A program made the translations under genes and the position numbers. The notes beneath the pieces were generated by a model that searched no databases, had not been told where the DNA came from, and saw nothing but the letters and a program-made list of their open reading frames with translations. Of a stretch of 13,814 bases of DNA, positions 1-7,648 are shown piece after piece. This DNA is from CAJBLF01 sp964430205 (GTDB lineage: Bacteria; Patescibacteriota; Gracilibacteria; Absconditabacterales; Absconditicoccaceae), in NCBI GenBank assembly GCA_964430205.1, contig CAYSER010000022.1, positions 1-13,814 on the forward strand, in the 5' to 3' direction. How positions within the stretch are numbered: position 1 is the stretch's first letter; every line of letters starts with the position of its first letter.

Positions 1-710
1 ACCGCATAGTTATTGCTATATGGATCTATGAATGCATATCCATCCAAAGGCTGTACCTTGCCATCCTTATAGATCAGATTATATCTCTCGATCGCCTTGC
101 TCTTTTCTTCATCGGTCTTTTTGTCGCTTATCACTCATTCCACGAATGACTTGTCGAGATACCTTCATTCGTATTTCTTTCCCTCTTCCACAGTTGTGTT
201 CCCCGTATTCTCTATCCACGATTTCAATCCTACCAACGCTCTTCTAGTCTGGTTTCCAAATGTTTTATCGACATTCACTTTCACACTCTCCAATTCTTGT
301 TCCGTATACATCCTTGCTGTCTGGTAGGATATTAATTCAGCTATCTTCTGGACAAAATACGCCAAATCATTGTTTTGAGGATTCTCTACGATGTAGTTGA
401 TCCATGTCGGTGCCTTATCCTTTTCGCTTTCTATGAGTTTCAGCCTCCATCATTCCCCCTTCTCAACATACGATACAAATGCGTCGGCAATTTCAACCAA
501 AGTCTTTTCTTCCATCGTCTTTTTGCTGTCAGCATCTACACCCGTTATCATCTTTATCTTCGTGTTCTTCAAAACCTCTTTCATTTCATCTGTATCTTCC
601 TTTTTCGCATCAATGTCGAAGGCTTTCAATGTCAATCCATTGATCATATTGGACTCAGCGACATCCAGTTCGTTGCCGATTTCCATTTTATTCAATTCCG
701 GACCTGTCAT
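1..710 (-). CDS. Unrecognised protein, C-terminus cut by window edge
   Basis: An open frame runs from an ATG at 710 to the window edge once three UGA codons (450-452, 165-167, 135-137) are read as glycine; with the standard code it breaks into pieces. About 236 residues are visible. The product is hydrophilic, rich in Lys and Glu, and probably largely helical, with no signal peptide, membrane segment or catalytic motif that I recognise. The frame is closed upstream by a TAA at 741-743, so the start must lie at or below 710. ATG 710 has no clear Shine-Dalgarno sequence, and a later ATG at about 686 is an alternative. It begins 25 bases after the stop of the 73-residue gene upstream, so the two are probably co-transcribed. 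Function unknown. Confidence 0.7.
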
Positions 711-735
711 GGAATGGGTTGTACATATATAAAGA

Positions 736-957
736 TTATTTTATCTCTTTTTGTTGATATGAGATATTCATGACCATGTTGTATATCGCATCTAATGCAT
801 TCTCCTGAATATCATTCTTGCTTTTGAAGTGATTCCACAGATCTGCAAAAAACGATGACTTTTTGCTAAGTACCTGTAATATCTGTCTTATTTTACTAAG
901 TTTCTGGGTATGGTCCAATCCCGTGAATGCTTCCTGAGCTTTTTTGATATCGAACAT
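736..957 (-). CDS. Small helical protein, 73 residues, unknown function
   Basis: A short frame with no UGA codons encodes 73 residues from ATG 957 and ends in TAA. The sequence (MFDIKKAQEAF...) is Lys- and Gln-rich and looks like a helical bundle, with no membrane segment and no cysteines. The frame stays open 15 codons further up to 1002, but that stretch crosses the 982-999 palindrome and reads poorly as protein, so I prefer ATG 957. No good ribosome site is visible. It is followed 25 bases later by the partial gene at 710, suggesting a two-gene unit. I do not recognise a family. Confidence 0.55.
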   Translation of the reverse strand: MFDIKKAQEAFTGLDHTQKLSKIRQILQVLSKKSSFFADLWNHFKSKNDIQENALDAIYNMVMNISYQQKEIK

Positions 958-981
958 GAGATATACCTGAGTACATAAAAA

Positions 982-999
982 CCTATACGCAAGTATAGG
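982..999. repeat. Perfect 7-bp inverted repeat (possible operator or hairpin)
   Basis: CCTATAC-GCAA-GTATAGG is a perfect 7-bp inverted repeat with a 4-base loop (GCAA on plus, TTGC on minus). It lies 25 bases upstream of the ATG of the 73-residue minus-strand gene and about 80 bases upstream of the K+ channel gene on the other strand. It has no T-tract, so it does not look like a terminator. An operator or a 5'UTR hairpin is possible; this is inference. Confidence 0.4.
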
Positions 1000-1051
1000 C
1001 AAATAAATTTTTATGTCAAATCTCGTAGACGTTTTCTGTATCGCTTAAAAT

Positions 1052-1078
1052 TTGCATTTTTTATGATTTTCATATACA
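1052..1078 (+). promoter_or_regulatory. Candidate promoter for the K+ channel gene
   Basis: TTGCAT (1052-1057) and TATACA (1073-1078) are separated by 15 bases, in an AT-rich stretch just before the channel gene. If real, transcription would start near 1085, which would favour the internal ATG at 1112 as translation start. The spacer is shorter than ideal, so confidence is low. Confidence 0.3.
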
Positions 1079-1081
1079 ATT

Positions 1082-1546
1082 ATGCATGGTTTACCTTCTA
1101 CCTATATTTCTATGCAACATATCAAACGCTTCATCAATGAATTTATCGCAAGATATACCGTACTTTTTTTCGTATTGATCATCTTGATCATCATATTTGC
1201 TTGAACTATCGCTTTCTATAGGCTTGAGCATCGATCCTTCTTCAATTCCTTCTATTTTACTGCAGTGACGATGTCCACCATCGGATATGGCGATATTGCT
1301 CCCATAACTCATGCCGGTAAGATTGTCGCTATCTTCTACGGATTTATGGGAGCTCCTCTTTTCATCTGATTTACGTGAATCGTTTTCCAATCCAAGATCC
1401 AGAAACTGCTCAAAGCAAGCATCCATGCCTATCATAAGGAAGCTAAGGAAGCTGAAGAACTGGCTCTCCAGATGGCCAAAGTGAATAAGAGACAAGATAA
1501 GAAAATTGAGCAAATCGAAAATGAGGTCCAAAAAAACATCGAATAA
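1082..1546 (+). CDS. Two-transmembrane potassium channel
   Basis: Read with UGA=Gly this gives 154 residues ending in TAA; three UGA codons hide it from standard ORF calling. Helix 1 (about residues 26-46) is followed by a pore helix and the K+ selectivity filter TIGYGD (66-71), then helix 2 (about 80-103) and a charged C-terminal coiled coil (about 105-154, rich in Lys, Glu and Gln). This is the KcsA/MthK-type pore (Ion_trans_2 family), without a visible RCK domain. Residue 51 is encoded by CGA in EH-x-SFFNSFYFT, where the family usually has Trp, supporting CGA=Trp. The coiled coil may drive tetramer assembly. The start is ATG 1082 or ATG 1112 (MQHIKRF); neither has a clear ribosome site. 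It likely conducts K+ across the cytoplasmic membrane. Confidence 0.88.
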
Positions 1547-1558
1547 CATCAGCAATAT

Positions 1559-2029
1559 CTATCTTGATCTGAGGCTTATATATGCCAACGCAAGTGCATC
1601 TGCAGCATCATTGAACTCAGGGAACTCCTTGAGCCCGTAGAGTTTCATGATACAGCTTTGAACCAATGCTTTTTCGGCTTTACTGTTGCCAGTAACGAAT
1701 TTCTTGACTTGGATAGGGGTATATTCTTTTATCCTGATGCCATTTTTCAAGAACAAGCTGATCAACGCACCTCTTACCCCATAGACAAATTCTGCGTTAT
1801 TCTGATTGAATTTGGTGAAAAACAATTTCTCTATGCTAACGATATCGACCTTATGCTCTTTGATGAATCCTTCGAAAAACTCATATATCTTCTGAATCCT
1901 CATGAACTGATCCTCTCTCGTCGGATGCTTTTCCTCCAATAGGAGAATGCCTGAATCGATAATCTTTAATTCTTTGTTGATCAATGCGTACCCAAGTTTC
2001 CTTACTCATGGATCGATACCTAGGATCAA
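1559..2029 (-). CDS. ruvC: Holliday junction resolvase RuvC
   Basis: The 156-residue product has the RuvC fold signature. The N-terminal LGIDPG carries catalytic Asp6, IEKLFF carries Glu67, and the C-terminal NDAADALALA carries Asp141 and Asp144, so all four metal-binding acids are present. It resolves Holliday junctions in recombinational repair, normally with RuvAB. Gly8 of the IDPG motif is a UGA codon, so standard-code calling loses the first catalytic residue. The start is probably TTG 2029, giving MILGIDPG, because an in-frame TAA lies only nine codons upstream (2054-2056) and no ATG occurs between. Length is slightly below the usual 160-180. The upstream region is entirely an AT heptamer repeat after map, so ruvC may be read from the dut-map transcript. 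It ends in TAG, facing the K+ channel gene tail to tail. Confidence 0.93.
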
Positions 2030-2035
2030 AATAGA

Positions 2036-2119
2036 GAATTTAGAATTTAAAATTTAGAATTTAGAAGTCAGAATTTAGAATTTAGAATTTAGAATTTAGA
2101 ATTTAAAATTTAGAATTAT
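2036..2119. repeat. Twelve-unit heptamer tandem repeat (GAATTTA)n
   Basis: Twelve consecutive 7-base units keep perfect phase. Eight or more are GAATTTA; variants are AAATTTA (2050-2056 and 2106-2112), GAAGTCA (2064-2070) and the last unit GAATTAT. The array fills the map-ruvC junction, reaches the map stop codon at its right end and stops seven bases before the ruvC start at its left end. The consensus contains TAAATTC on the minus strand, giving frequent stops. Confidence 0.9.
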
Positions 2120-2895
2120 AGTATATCTTCAGTTATTCATGCAAGGATCTCATACCCCTTATCTGTGATGAGGATGGTATATTCCCATTGGGCTCCTATA
2201 TCGCCTTCTTCACAATAGAGATTCCGGTCGTTCCCTGGTCTACCCACAAAATCAGTGGAGTCTATAGCAGTGATCGGTTCGAACGCCAATACCATGCCAG
2301 GTTGCAAGAATGTTCTTTTCATCTCATAGTTCGGAACGTTGTAGACGTATGGAGGCTCGTGCACTTTGTATCCTACCCCATGTCCTGTCAATTTGTCCAA
2401 TACGGAGAATCACGCATCGGTGATCACTTTGTGGGCAGTTTGTGCGTATCCGTAGAGTGCTCATCATGGAACGATCTTCTGTATCCCCTGATCAAGTGCT
2501 GATTTTGTAGCCTTAGCGAGCTGATATCCCAATGGGTTAGCCATCTCGCCTCATATGATGACGGTGATCGCCGCATCGGTTATAGCGCCTTTATAGGTAA
2601 TGCCGCAGTCGATCTTGAGGACATCTCCATTTTGAAGGATGTATTCGTCAGGGATTCCGTGCACTACACAATCGTTCACGGACAAGCAGAGATTCGCCGG
2701 AAATCATTCATAGTTTTTGAATGACCCTTTGAGGTTGTGCTCTTTGATATAATGCTCTGCTACGAATTCCAATTCGATCAAAGCTATTCCCGCTTTTGCT
2801 TTAGCATGTAGGATATGCAAAAGCTCTGTCAGGTGTTTCCCTGATATTCTCAGATTTTCTATCTGCTGTCTGTCTTTGATAAGCGATTCTTTCAT
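2116..2895 (-). CDS. map: Methionine aminopeptidase type I
   Basis: The 259-residue product removes the initiator methionine from nascent proteins. All expected active-site residues are visible: His79 (VVHGIP), metal ligands Asp96 (KIDCG), Asp107 (ITDAAIT), His172 (TGHGVG), Glu206 (AFEPI) and Glu238 (AQWEYT). The length suits a type Ia enzyme without an N-terminal extension. Several glycines are UGA, including Gly64 in the conserved YxGFP turn, so standard calling splits the gene in three or more pieces. Residue 224 is CGG in ND-x-NLYCEEGDIGAQ, where the family has Trp (D-x-W), supporting CGG=Trp. ATG 2895 is the natural start. The gene lies 55 bases after dut and before ruvC. Confidence 0.95.
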
Positions 2896-2950
2896 GGAAT
2901 ACTTTCTATGGATAAAAACGTAATAGTATCTATGGATAAGGTGGAATATC

Positions 2951-3385
2951 CTATCTATGTCAGGTCGATCAGAATCATCATTCCCCTCTTTGGCTTTCTG
3001 GCAACTGATCTGCTTCCTTCCGTTCCACATAATGACATTTCTCTATGATGAATTGCGCTATCTTGTCTCCCTCATGTACGGTAAATTCCTCTATTCCGAA
3101 ATTAATCAGAATAACACCGATATCGCCTCTATATCCGGAATCTATAACTCCTGCAAGCACATCAATACCATATTTATATGCCAATCCTGAACGGGGTGCT
3201 ATTCTTCCGTAATATCCATGAGGAATGGCTGCGGCTATGTTGGTCTTATAGAGTTTTCTCTCTCCTGGTTTGATAGTATATTCCTCAGTCGAGAAGAGAT
3301 CATATCATGCATCGGAGTAGGTGGCTTGAGCAGGGATATTCGCCTTTTCTGAAAGTTTCTGAAATGGAATGGTGATTTCTGACAT
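2951..3385 (-). CDS. dut: dUTP diphosphatase (dUTPase)
   Basis: The 144-residue product hydrolyses dUTP to dUMP, keeping uracil out of DNA. All five trimeric dUTPase motifs are seen in order: DAGYDL (25-30), GRIAPRSGLA (60-69), GVIDSGYRG with catalytic Asp82 (79-87), GDKIAQ (106-111) and RGEGGFGSTG (133-142). Gly26 and all four glycines of GGFGSTG are UGA codons, which is the best local evidence for UGA=Gly; with the standard code the enzyme would lose motif 5. ATG 3385 follows AAAGGAT almost directly, a rather close ribosome site. The frame is open far upstream, but no conserved sequence lies there. Neighbours map and ruvC follow on the same strand. Confidence 0.96.
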
Positions 3386-3395
3386 ATCCTTTGAT

Positions 3396-3962
3396 CTATG
3401 AATAAAATGTTTTTCCTTGTATATTGAAGCACTGCTTGTTTTCAATCGGTAAATACTTTCATCCCCTCAAAAAGAAAACCGACCAAGATACTGGTCGGAG
3501 TCAATCGTGTCATTTTTGCATGTCTATGCATACAAGAGGCGTCATGTTGAGCAGTTTCTGGAAATACTTTCTTCCGATGGAATCGAGCATATAGGATTCA
3601 TACAATTCGCCATCATCCACTAATGCGTACTCACACTTGAGTATCCATTGGCAGTTTTCCACCGTATGCACACAATCCTTCGGAAAGAATGCTTCTGATT
3701 CCACATATGCTCCTATTAAACGGAATCCGCTATCGTTAGTCTCAATTTCCACGGTCTTTATCATAGATCCATCTTCAAGCGTGTCAATTTTGCTACATAC
3801 GATATGGGAATGCGAGATAAGATAATTCAATTCCGCAATGGAAACGGTTATAGAGTCATCCCTAGGGAAGTAGTTCGATACACCGATTATCTTGCTCTGC
3901 GCCATAGCACAGGAAACGATAATCATACTGACGACAAGGAGCATGATTCTTTTCATGTTCAT
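3396..3962 (-). CDS. Secreted or lipoprotein-like protein, possibly foreign, with UGA 'stop'
   Basis: From ATG 3962 the first 150 residues contain no UGA. They begin with a signal peptide having both a lipobox-like IVSC (15-18) and an AMA-Q signal peptidase I site, followed by a mixed alpha/beta domain of unknown family. The signal peptide style recalls Bacteroidetes lipoproteins. The codon after MQK is UGA (3510-3512) and a terminator-like hairpin follows 11 bases later, as if UGA were the original stop. If UGA is always Gly here, translation continues 38 residues, through the hairpin, to TAG at 3396-3398, only 10 bases before the dut ATG; that tail (GHDGLWPVSW...) reads like non-coding sequence. 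I infer possible recent transfer from an organism using UGA as stop. Function unknown. Confidence 0.65.
3469..3498 (-). terminator. Intrinsic terminator-like hairpin inside the extended ORF
   Basis: On the minus strand CCGACCA-(6)-TGGTCGG forms a perfect 7-bp GC-rich stem (3479-3498), followed by TTTTCTTTTT (3469-3478). It has the form of a Rho-independent terminator and lies just after the UGA at 3510-3512, yet before the next usable stop codon at 3396. Confidence 0.75.
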
Positions 3963-4020
3963 TTTGTTGGTTTTTTGTATTATATTTGTTCGATAGTATA
4001 AGTCAAGCTATCAAAATCTT

Positions 4021-5037
4021 CTATCAATGTTTCCAATCATCATAGAATTGTTTCGCGAATTTATCAATCAGAGACTGGTCGATCAAGAGTATCCCTATCT
4101 CCCTGTTTTTATCCAAAGAAGTCGCTGACAGGTTCATGCTTCAAAGCAATAATATTTTGTGATCAATGAGGATCATCTTGGTATGATTGTAGTAGTGTTT
4201 GAATTTCTTTGCATATTCATCGCCAAAAAATGCTACCAAGTCATCATTATCATGTGTATCCGCTACCAACACTTTGAATTCTTGTACATCCCTTTTCGTC
4301 TTCAGGATCTCCCGGATCCTATCGTCTGTGATATACTGAGTCTGTATTATGATGGATGATTTTGCTCATCTTAATAAGGTTTCTATCACCCCTCTACAGT
4401 TGATGTTGCACACCACGAGATTTGCGTTGATGTCTTTCATGGTCAATAACTCCCCTTTCCGATCTTTCTCGAATATGGTATGCAGGCTTTTCCGGACTCA
4501 AGAATCGGTGCTCTGAAAGAAATGTTCGCGGTTCTTGGCGAATGAGCTGTGGGTCAGGTTAGCTGTCTGGATGATGAACCCGTTATCGATAAGATTTACC
4601 TTGGCGTGTGTGTATTCCGTTCCCATCTGCTTGTCGGATTTCAATTGGATGGTTGTATATCCGCTAAAATAGCCGCTCAGTTCCTTGAGCGTATTCTGAT
4701 ATTGCTGGAATTTCTTGTCTTCGACGATGATCCTGATGTTTACGCCGCTTTGGGCCAATCTTTTCAATGCAGTCTTGATATCCTTTTGCGTGAATTCGTA
4801 GGTCCATATATCTAGATTTCTCTTCGTTGTATTGAAAGCCGTCAATTCCTGTTCAAGACTTTCCCCTGGGGAACGGAAGAATGATCAGCTGATATCGTGG
4901 ATATTATTCAGCTGCAGAGAGAAAGATCTAGAAGCCGTCGGAGCAATAATCTTTCAGAATCCTATTCTCACCTCTCCTGCTATGGCTCATACGATGAGTA
5001 AGATACCCACAATCGCTCGCAGGATATTTTTTTTCAT
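4021..5037 (-). CDS. Membrane-anchored phospholipase D-family protein (two HKD motifs)
   Basis: Reading UGA as Gly gives 338 residues. The N-terminus MKKNILRAIVGILLIVGAIA is a signal peptide or anchor. Two phospholipase D HKD motifs follow: His144-x-Lys146-x4-Asp151 (HAKVNLID) and His285-x-Lys287-x4-Asp292 (HTKMILID), with downstream TANLT and GSMNLS. This is the layout of monomeric two-domain PLD enzymes such as cardiolipin synthases and PLD nucleases; the soluble-looking domain outside the membrane is more like the nuclease or endonuclease-type members, but substrate cannot be told. FEKD-x-KG carries CGG where this family has the DW pair. It ends WKHG-TAG. A good promoter stands upstream, divergent from the 488-residue gene. 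A role in DNA scavenging or lipid metabolism is inference. Confidence 0.88.
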
Positions 5038-5073
5038 CGTCTTTTTGACAAATAAAAATTTCTATATATAATA

Positions 5074-5101
5074 ATTATAGAAAATCGTTTTAGTTTTTCA
5101 A
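5074..5101 (-). promoter_or_regulatory. Sigma70-like promoter for the PLD gene
   Basis: On the minus strand TTGAAA (5096-5101), a 16-base spacer and a perfect TATAAT (5074-5079) lie 37 bases upstream of the PLD ATG at 5037. The -35 box touches the start codon of the divergent plus-strand gene, so the two genes share a very compact 63-base intergenic region. Confidence 0.6.
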
Positions 5102-6567
5102 TGGCTCGTATGGTTACCCATGATCGCCAGAACAGGATTCCTTGACCAGAAAAAAGAGAGCAGGGAAAGGGCCTCCGAGAGACATCCAAATGATACCTCA
5201 AGAACAAATATATAAAAACAGCATTGGTACTTGCTTTGCTATGAGCCTGATGAGATGCCCTCTATACTACGTTAAAAGACACCCATCAAGATACCATTGA
5301 GACCGTCAAAGACACCGGTTGATATCCTTTTGAACGTCATCATCTTGCTTATCGGGATGATAACACGACCTATTCTGCTGAGCACCTAGAACTCAAGAAG
5401 GAACAGCTAGCTCCATGAGTCAAAGTGATTCGTGATGCATGACTTACGTTTTATGTCGTGCAGAAGGATGATATCAAAGAGAAAAAGACTACCTATTTCA
5501 AACGAAAGACGGTAAAGGTAAAAAAAGGTAAAAAAACTGTGTCAAAGAGGGTGAAAGATTACTATACCGTTTCCTCCCATGAAGCAGATTTCGATAAGAT
5601 ACGCCATAAACTTTCACGTATCCCTGAATTTTCCTATCTTACCGATAATGAATACGATCGTTCCAAGCCAGGGACCAAAACGAAATCATTCAATATACCG
5701 AGAGAAAGTGTCAAGGCTGGGATGTATATCCCTATCCCGTTGAATCATACGGTCAGAGAACTCTCACCGCAGGATTTCGCCAATTACTGCCATGAAGCGA
5801 TCACAGAGATGAAGACACCTGAATCTCCTTATTCCCATGATATCAATCAATTGTTGGCCAATGTCTCGGAAAAAGATATCATCATCGCCATGCTCTCTTT
5901 TGCAAGGAGCGAAACCGCAGAGGAATACACCAATTTTGTCCAGCCATTCGGAGATGTCGAGCTTCATCGTCGAGAACCAGCATTCAAAGCATTCTCCTTC
6001 ACCTATTTCCATATCCTGATGGAAAAAAATGCTGATAGGAAGACGCCTTGACCAGGTCTAGAGGCTAGGCTTAAATTATGATTGACCGAAGGGCAATGTT
6101 ATCATCCGAAAAACGCTGCGAAGCTCTTCCTTGCCTACCGGATAGAAAAGACGAATGGAAAACTTGATAAGGTATTCCCCCTTACCCATGACAATATCAA
6201 GGAAATAGGAACCAGATATAACTGATCTTCCACTTATGCCGTAAAATTACGTCCGAACTTCGACTATATCACTAAACTCATGAATAAGGAGATCGTCTAT
6301 TACGATAATGCTCAGCTCTTAGCCGTAGGATTCAACTATACCTGATTGAATTCGAAATTTGAACATATATATAGATTCAAGACGCCGAAATGAGTAAACA
6401 ACAATGATCAACTCAAGAAACTTGTAGTAAAGGAATTCAATAAACATAAGGCGGCTAGCTGTCCGACTATAGATGAGGACGCTATCCTCTCCTTATGAGG
6501 AGAACCCATCACCTGACCTATCGTCCCTGATACTATCTGTATACACATCACTGCTACCCCATCATAG
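5101..6567 (+). CDS. Unknown 488-residue membrane-associated protein, possible divergent LysM-like segment
   Basis: With 15 UGA codons read as Gly this is a continuous 488-residue frame ending in TAG; standard calling shows only the middle 197 residues. A basic N-terminus precedes one hydrophobic stretch (about 38-52), probably a signal anchor. Residues about 117-214 hold YVVQKDD and YYTVSS followed after a basic insertion by FNIP...VKAGMYIPIPL, which loosely resembles the start and end of a LysM domain; this is weak. The C-terminal half has no motif I know. Four or more CGA/CGG codons occur, and the conserved-looking arginines use other codons. ATG 5101 is the first start; ATG 5110 is also possible. 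It ends tail to tail with rsmI, overlapping its last 14 bases. It may act at the cell envelope; this is inference. Confidence 0.8.
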
Positions 6568-7231
6568 GATATATCCCCACTACGAATTCTCCCCTGACCG
6601 GGAGTTTTTTCGTCTGTATCATCGATAGGGTCTCATCAAGCGTTCCTGTAAAATGCTGTTCGAACATCTTACTAACTTCTCTTGCTATCGATATATTCCC
6701 CTTGAACCCAGCATTTTTCAACTCTTGCAAGAGCCTTTCCATCCTATGCACGGATTCATAGATAAAGACAGGGATCTTCGACTGTATGATCTCCTTGATC
6801 CTGGTCTGTCTTCCTTTCTTGGTAGGCAAAAATCCGAGATAGGTAAATGCAGAGGTATCGAATCCTGCAGCTACGACAGCTGGAATGATCGCTGTCGCAC
6901 CAGGCAGAATAGTATAGGGAGTCTTATGTTCATTGCATAATTGGATCAGGACTTTCCCTGGATCAGATAGCCCTGGAGTGCCGGCTTCAGACATCACGCC
7001 CACATCATGCTCTTGGATAATATTCAGATAATGCACTAATTTTCCTCTCTCCGTAAAGCTTGTCAGCGAAAAAAAATCCTTCTCTTGATAATCGATATCA
7101 TACATACTAAGCAGTTTCTTCGCTGTTCTCGTATCTTCGCAGATGAGATATTTCAACTCCTTGAAAAGCCTTAACGCCCTGAGCGTAATATCTTCCTTGT
7201 TGCCGATAGGGGTAGGGATGAAGTAGAGCAT
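6554..7231 (-). CDS. rsmI: 16S rRNA (cytidine1402-2'-O)-methyltransferase RsmI
   Basis: The 225-residue product matches the RsmI/YraL family of SAM-dependent tetrapyrrole-type methyltransferases. It has the N-terminal YFIPTPIGN, the CEDTR motif (about 32-36), the SEAGTPGLSDPG loop, LPGATA, and the FIYESVHRM region. It methylates the ribose of C1402 in the 16S rRNA decoding centre. Length is shorter than the E. coli protein (about 286) because the C-terminal extension is absent. It is unusual here: none of its 16 glycines is UGA, and it has no CGA or CGG codon, so it is fully readable in the standard code. This may reflect translation selection or more recent acquisition. It ends in TAG inside the 3' end of the opposing gene. 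Confidence 0.95.
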   Translation of the reverse strand: MLYFIPTPIGNKEDITLRALRLFKELKYLICEDTRTAKKLLSMYDIDYQEKDFFSLTSFTERGKLVHYLNIIQEHDVGVMSEAGTPGLSDPGKVLIQLCNEHKTPYTILPGATAIIPAVVAAGFDTSAFTYLGFLPTKKGRQTRIKEIIQSKIPVFIYESVHRMERLLQELKNAGFKGNISIAREVSKMFEQHFTGTLDETLSMIQTKKLPVRGEFVVGIYPMMG

Positions 7232-7257
7232 AGGTGTGTAAAGAGGATAAATAATCT

Positions 7258-7281
7258 GTCACCCTGAATATAATGAAGGGT
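7258..7281 (+). repeat. REP-like palindrome, left copy beside the GIY-YIG gene
   Basis: GTCACCCTGA...GAAGGGT is a short imperfect palindrome (ACCCT/AGGGT arms). It matches in layout the right-hand copy at 7604-7628, which is on the opposite strand and has ATCCT/AGGAT arms, so the arms changed together. The two copies bracket the GIY-YIG gene with GTCA ends outward. Confidence 0.6.
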
Positions 7282-7288
7282 ATAGTAA

Positions 7289-7576
7289 TTATGACCAGTT
7301 GTTACTTATATCGTCGTATGTAGGATTCGTTTTCTTTACTATCTCATCTTTCTTTTTCCTTGTCCGTCATTTAAGCTGCTTCTCTCTTGCTATAGCATCT
7401 TTGATATCTGAATATTCTTCGTAATAAATAAGCTTATCTATATTATATCTTTTAGTGAATCCATCAATTAATTTATTCTTATGTTCATATAATCTTCTTT
7501 GTACATTATTGGTTACTCAAATATATAGGAGCTTGTTATATCTTGTGGTGAGTATGTATACATAATATGTATTCAT
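7289..7576 (-). CDS. GIY-YIG nuclease-domain protein, UPF0213/YhbQ type
   Basis: Two UGA codons hide this 95-residue gene from standard calling. The protein starts MNTYYVYILTTRYNKLLYIG, the GIY-YIG core, with VTNNVQRRLYEH (Arg pair and His), then GFTKRYNIDKLIYYEE and AIAREKQLKG (likely catalytic Glu65), typical of the small single-domain UPF0213 family. Gly20 of the YIG motif and Gly70 are UGA. Residue 71 is CGG in KG-x-TRKKK, where the family has Trp, strong support for CGG=Trp. Members cleave DNA in vitro in some cases, but a cellular role is not settled. The gene stands alone with its own stop (TAA) and is bracketed by inverted REP-like palindromes at 7258-7281 and 7604-7628, suggesting a mobile or REP-linked unit (inference). 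Confidence 0.92.
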
Positions 7577-7603
7577 GTAAATACTTTACGTATAAAGACT
7601 TAT

Positions 7604-7628
7604 ATCCTTCGGCTTCGCTCAGGATGAC
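7604..7628 (-). repeat. REP-like palindrome, right copy beside the GIY-YIG gene
   Basis: On the minus strand GTCATCCTGAGCG...GAAGGAT forms a hairpin with ATCCT/AGGAT arms. I recognise this as the widespread GTCATCCTGAGCGAAGC-type palindrome found in many unrelated bacterial genomes and metagenomes. It is inverted relative to the copy at 7258-7281 and lies 27 bases upstream of the GIY-YIG start codon. Confidence 0.75.
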
Positions 7629-7648
7629 AATCTCTTCTGGTCTTTTTT

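Noticed and set aside
1..773. Plus-strand open frames of 71-132 codons
   Set aside because: They are shadows of the minus-strand partial gene, rich in Phe, Ser and Pro, without start signals.
1091..1555. 154-codon minus-strand open frame
   Set aside because: It is the antisense shadow of the K+ channel gene, whose plus-strand frame has the TIGYGD filter once UGA is read as Gly.
2116..3385. Multiple nonsense mutations or pseudogenes in dut, map and others
   Set aside because: All interruptions are UGA, never TAA or TAG, and fall at glycine positions with all catalytic residues intact; decay would not do this.
7258..7628. Classical insertion sequence around the GIY-YIG gene
   Set aside because: The flanking palindromes are inverted, but no transposase and no target-site duplication are visible, so I call it a REP-like bracket rather than an IS.
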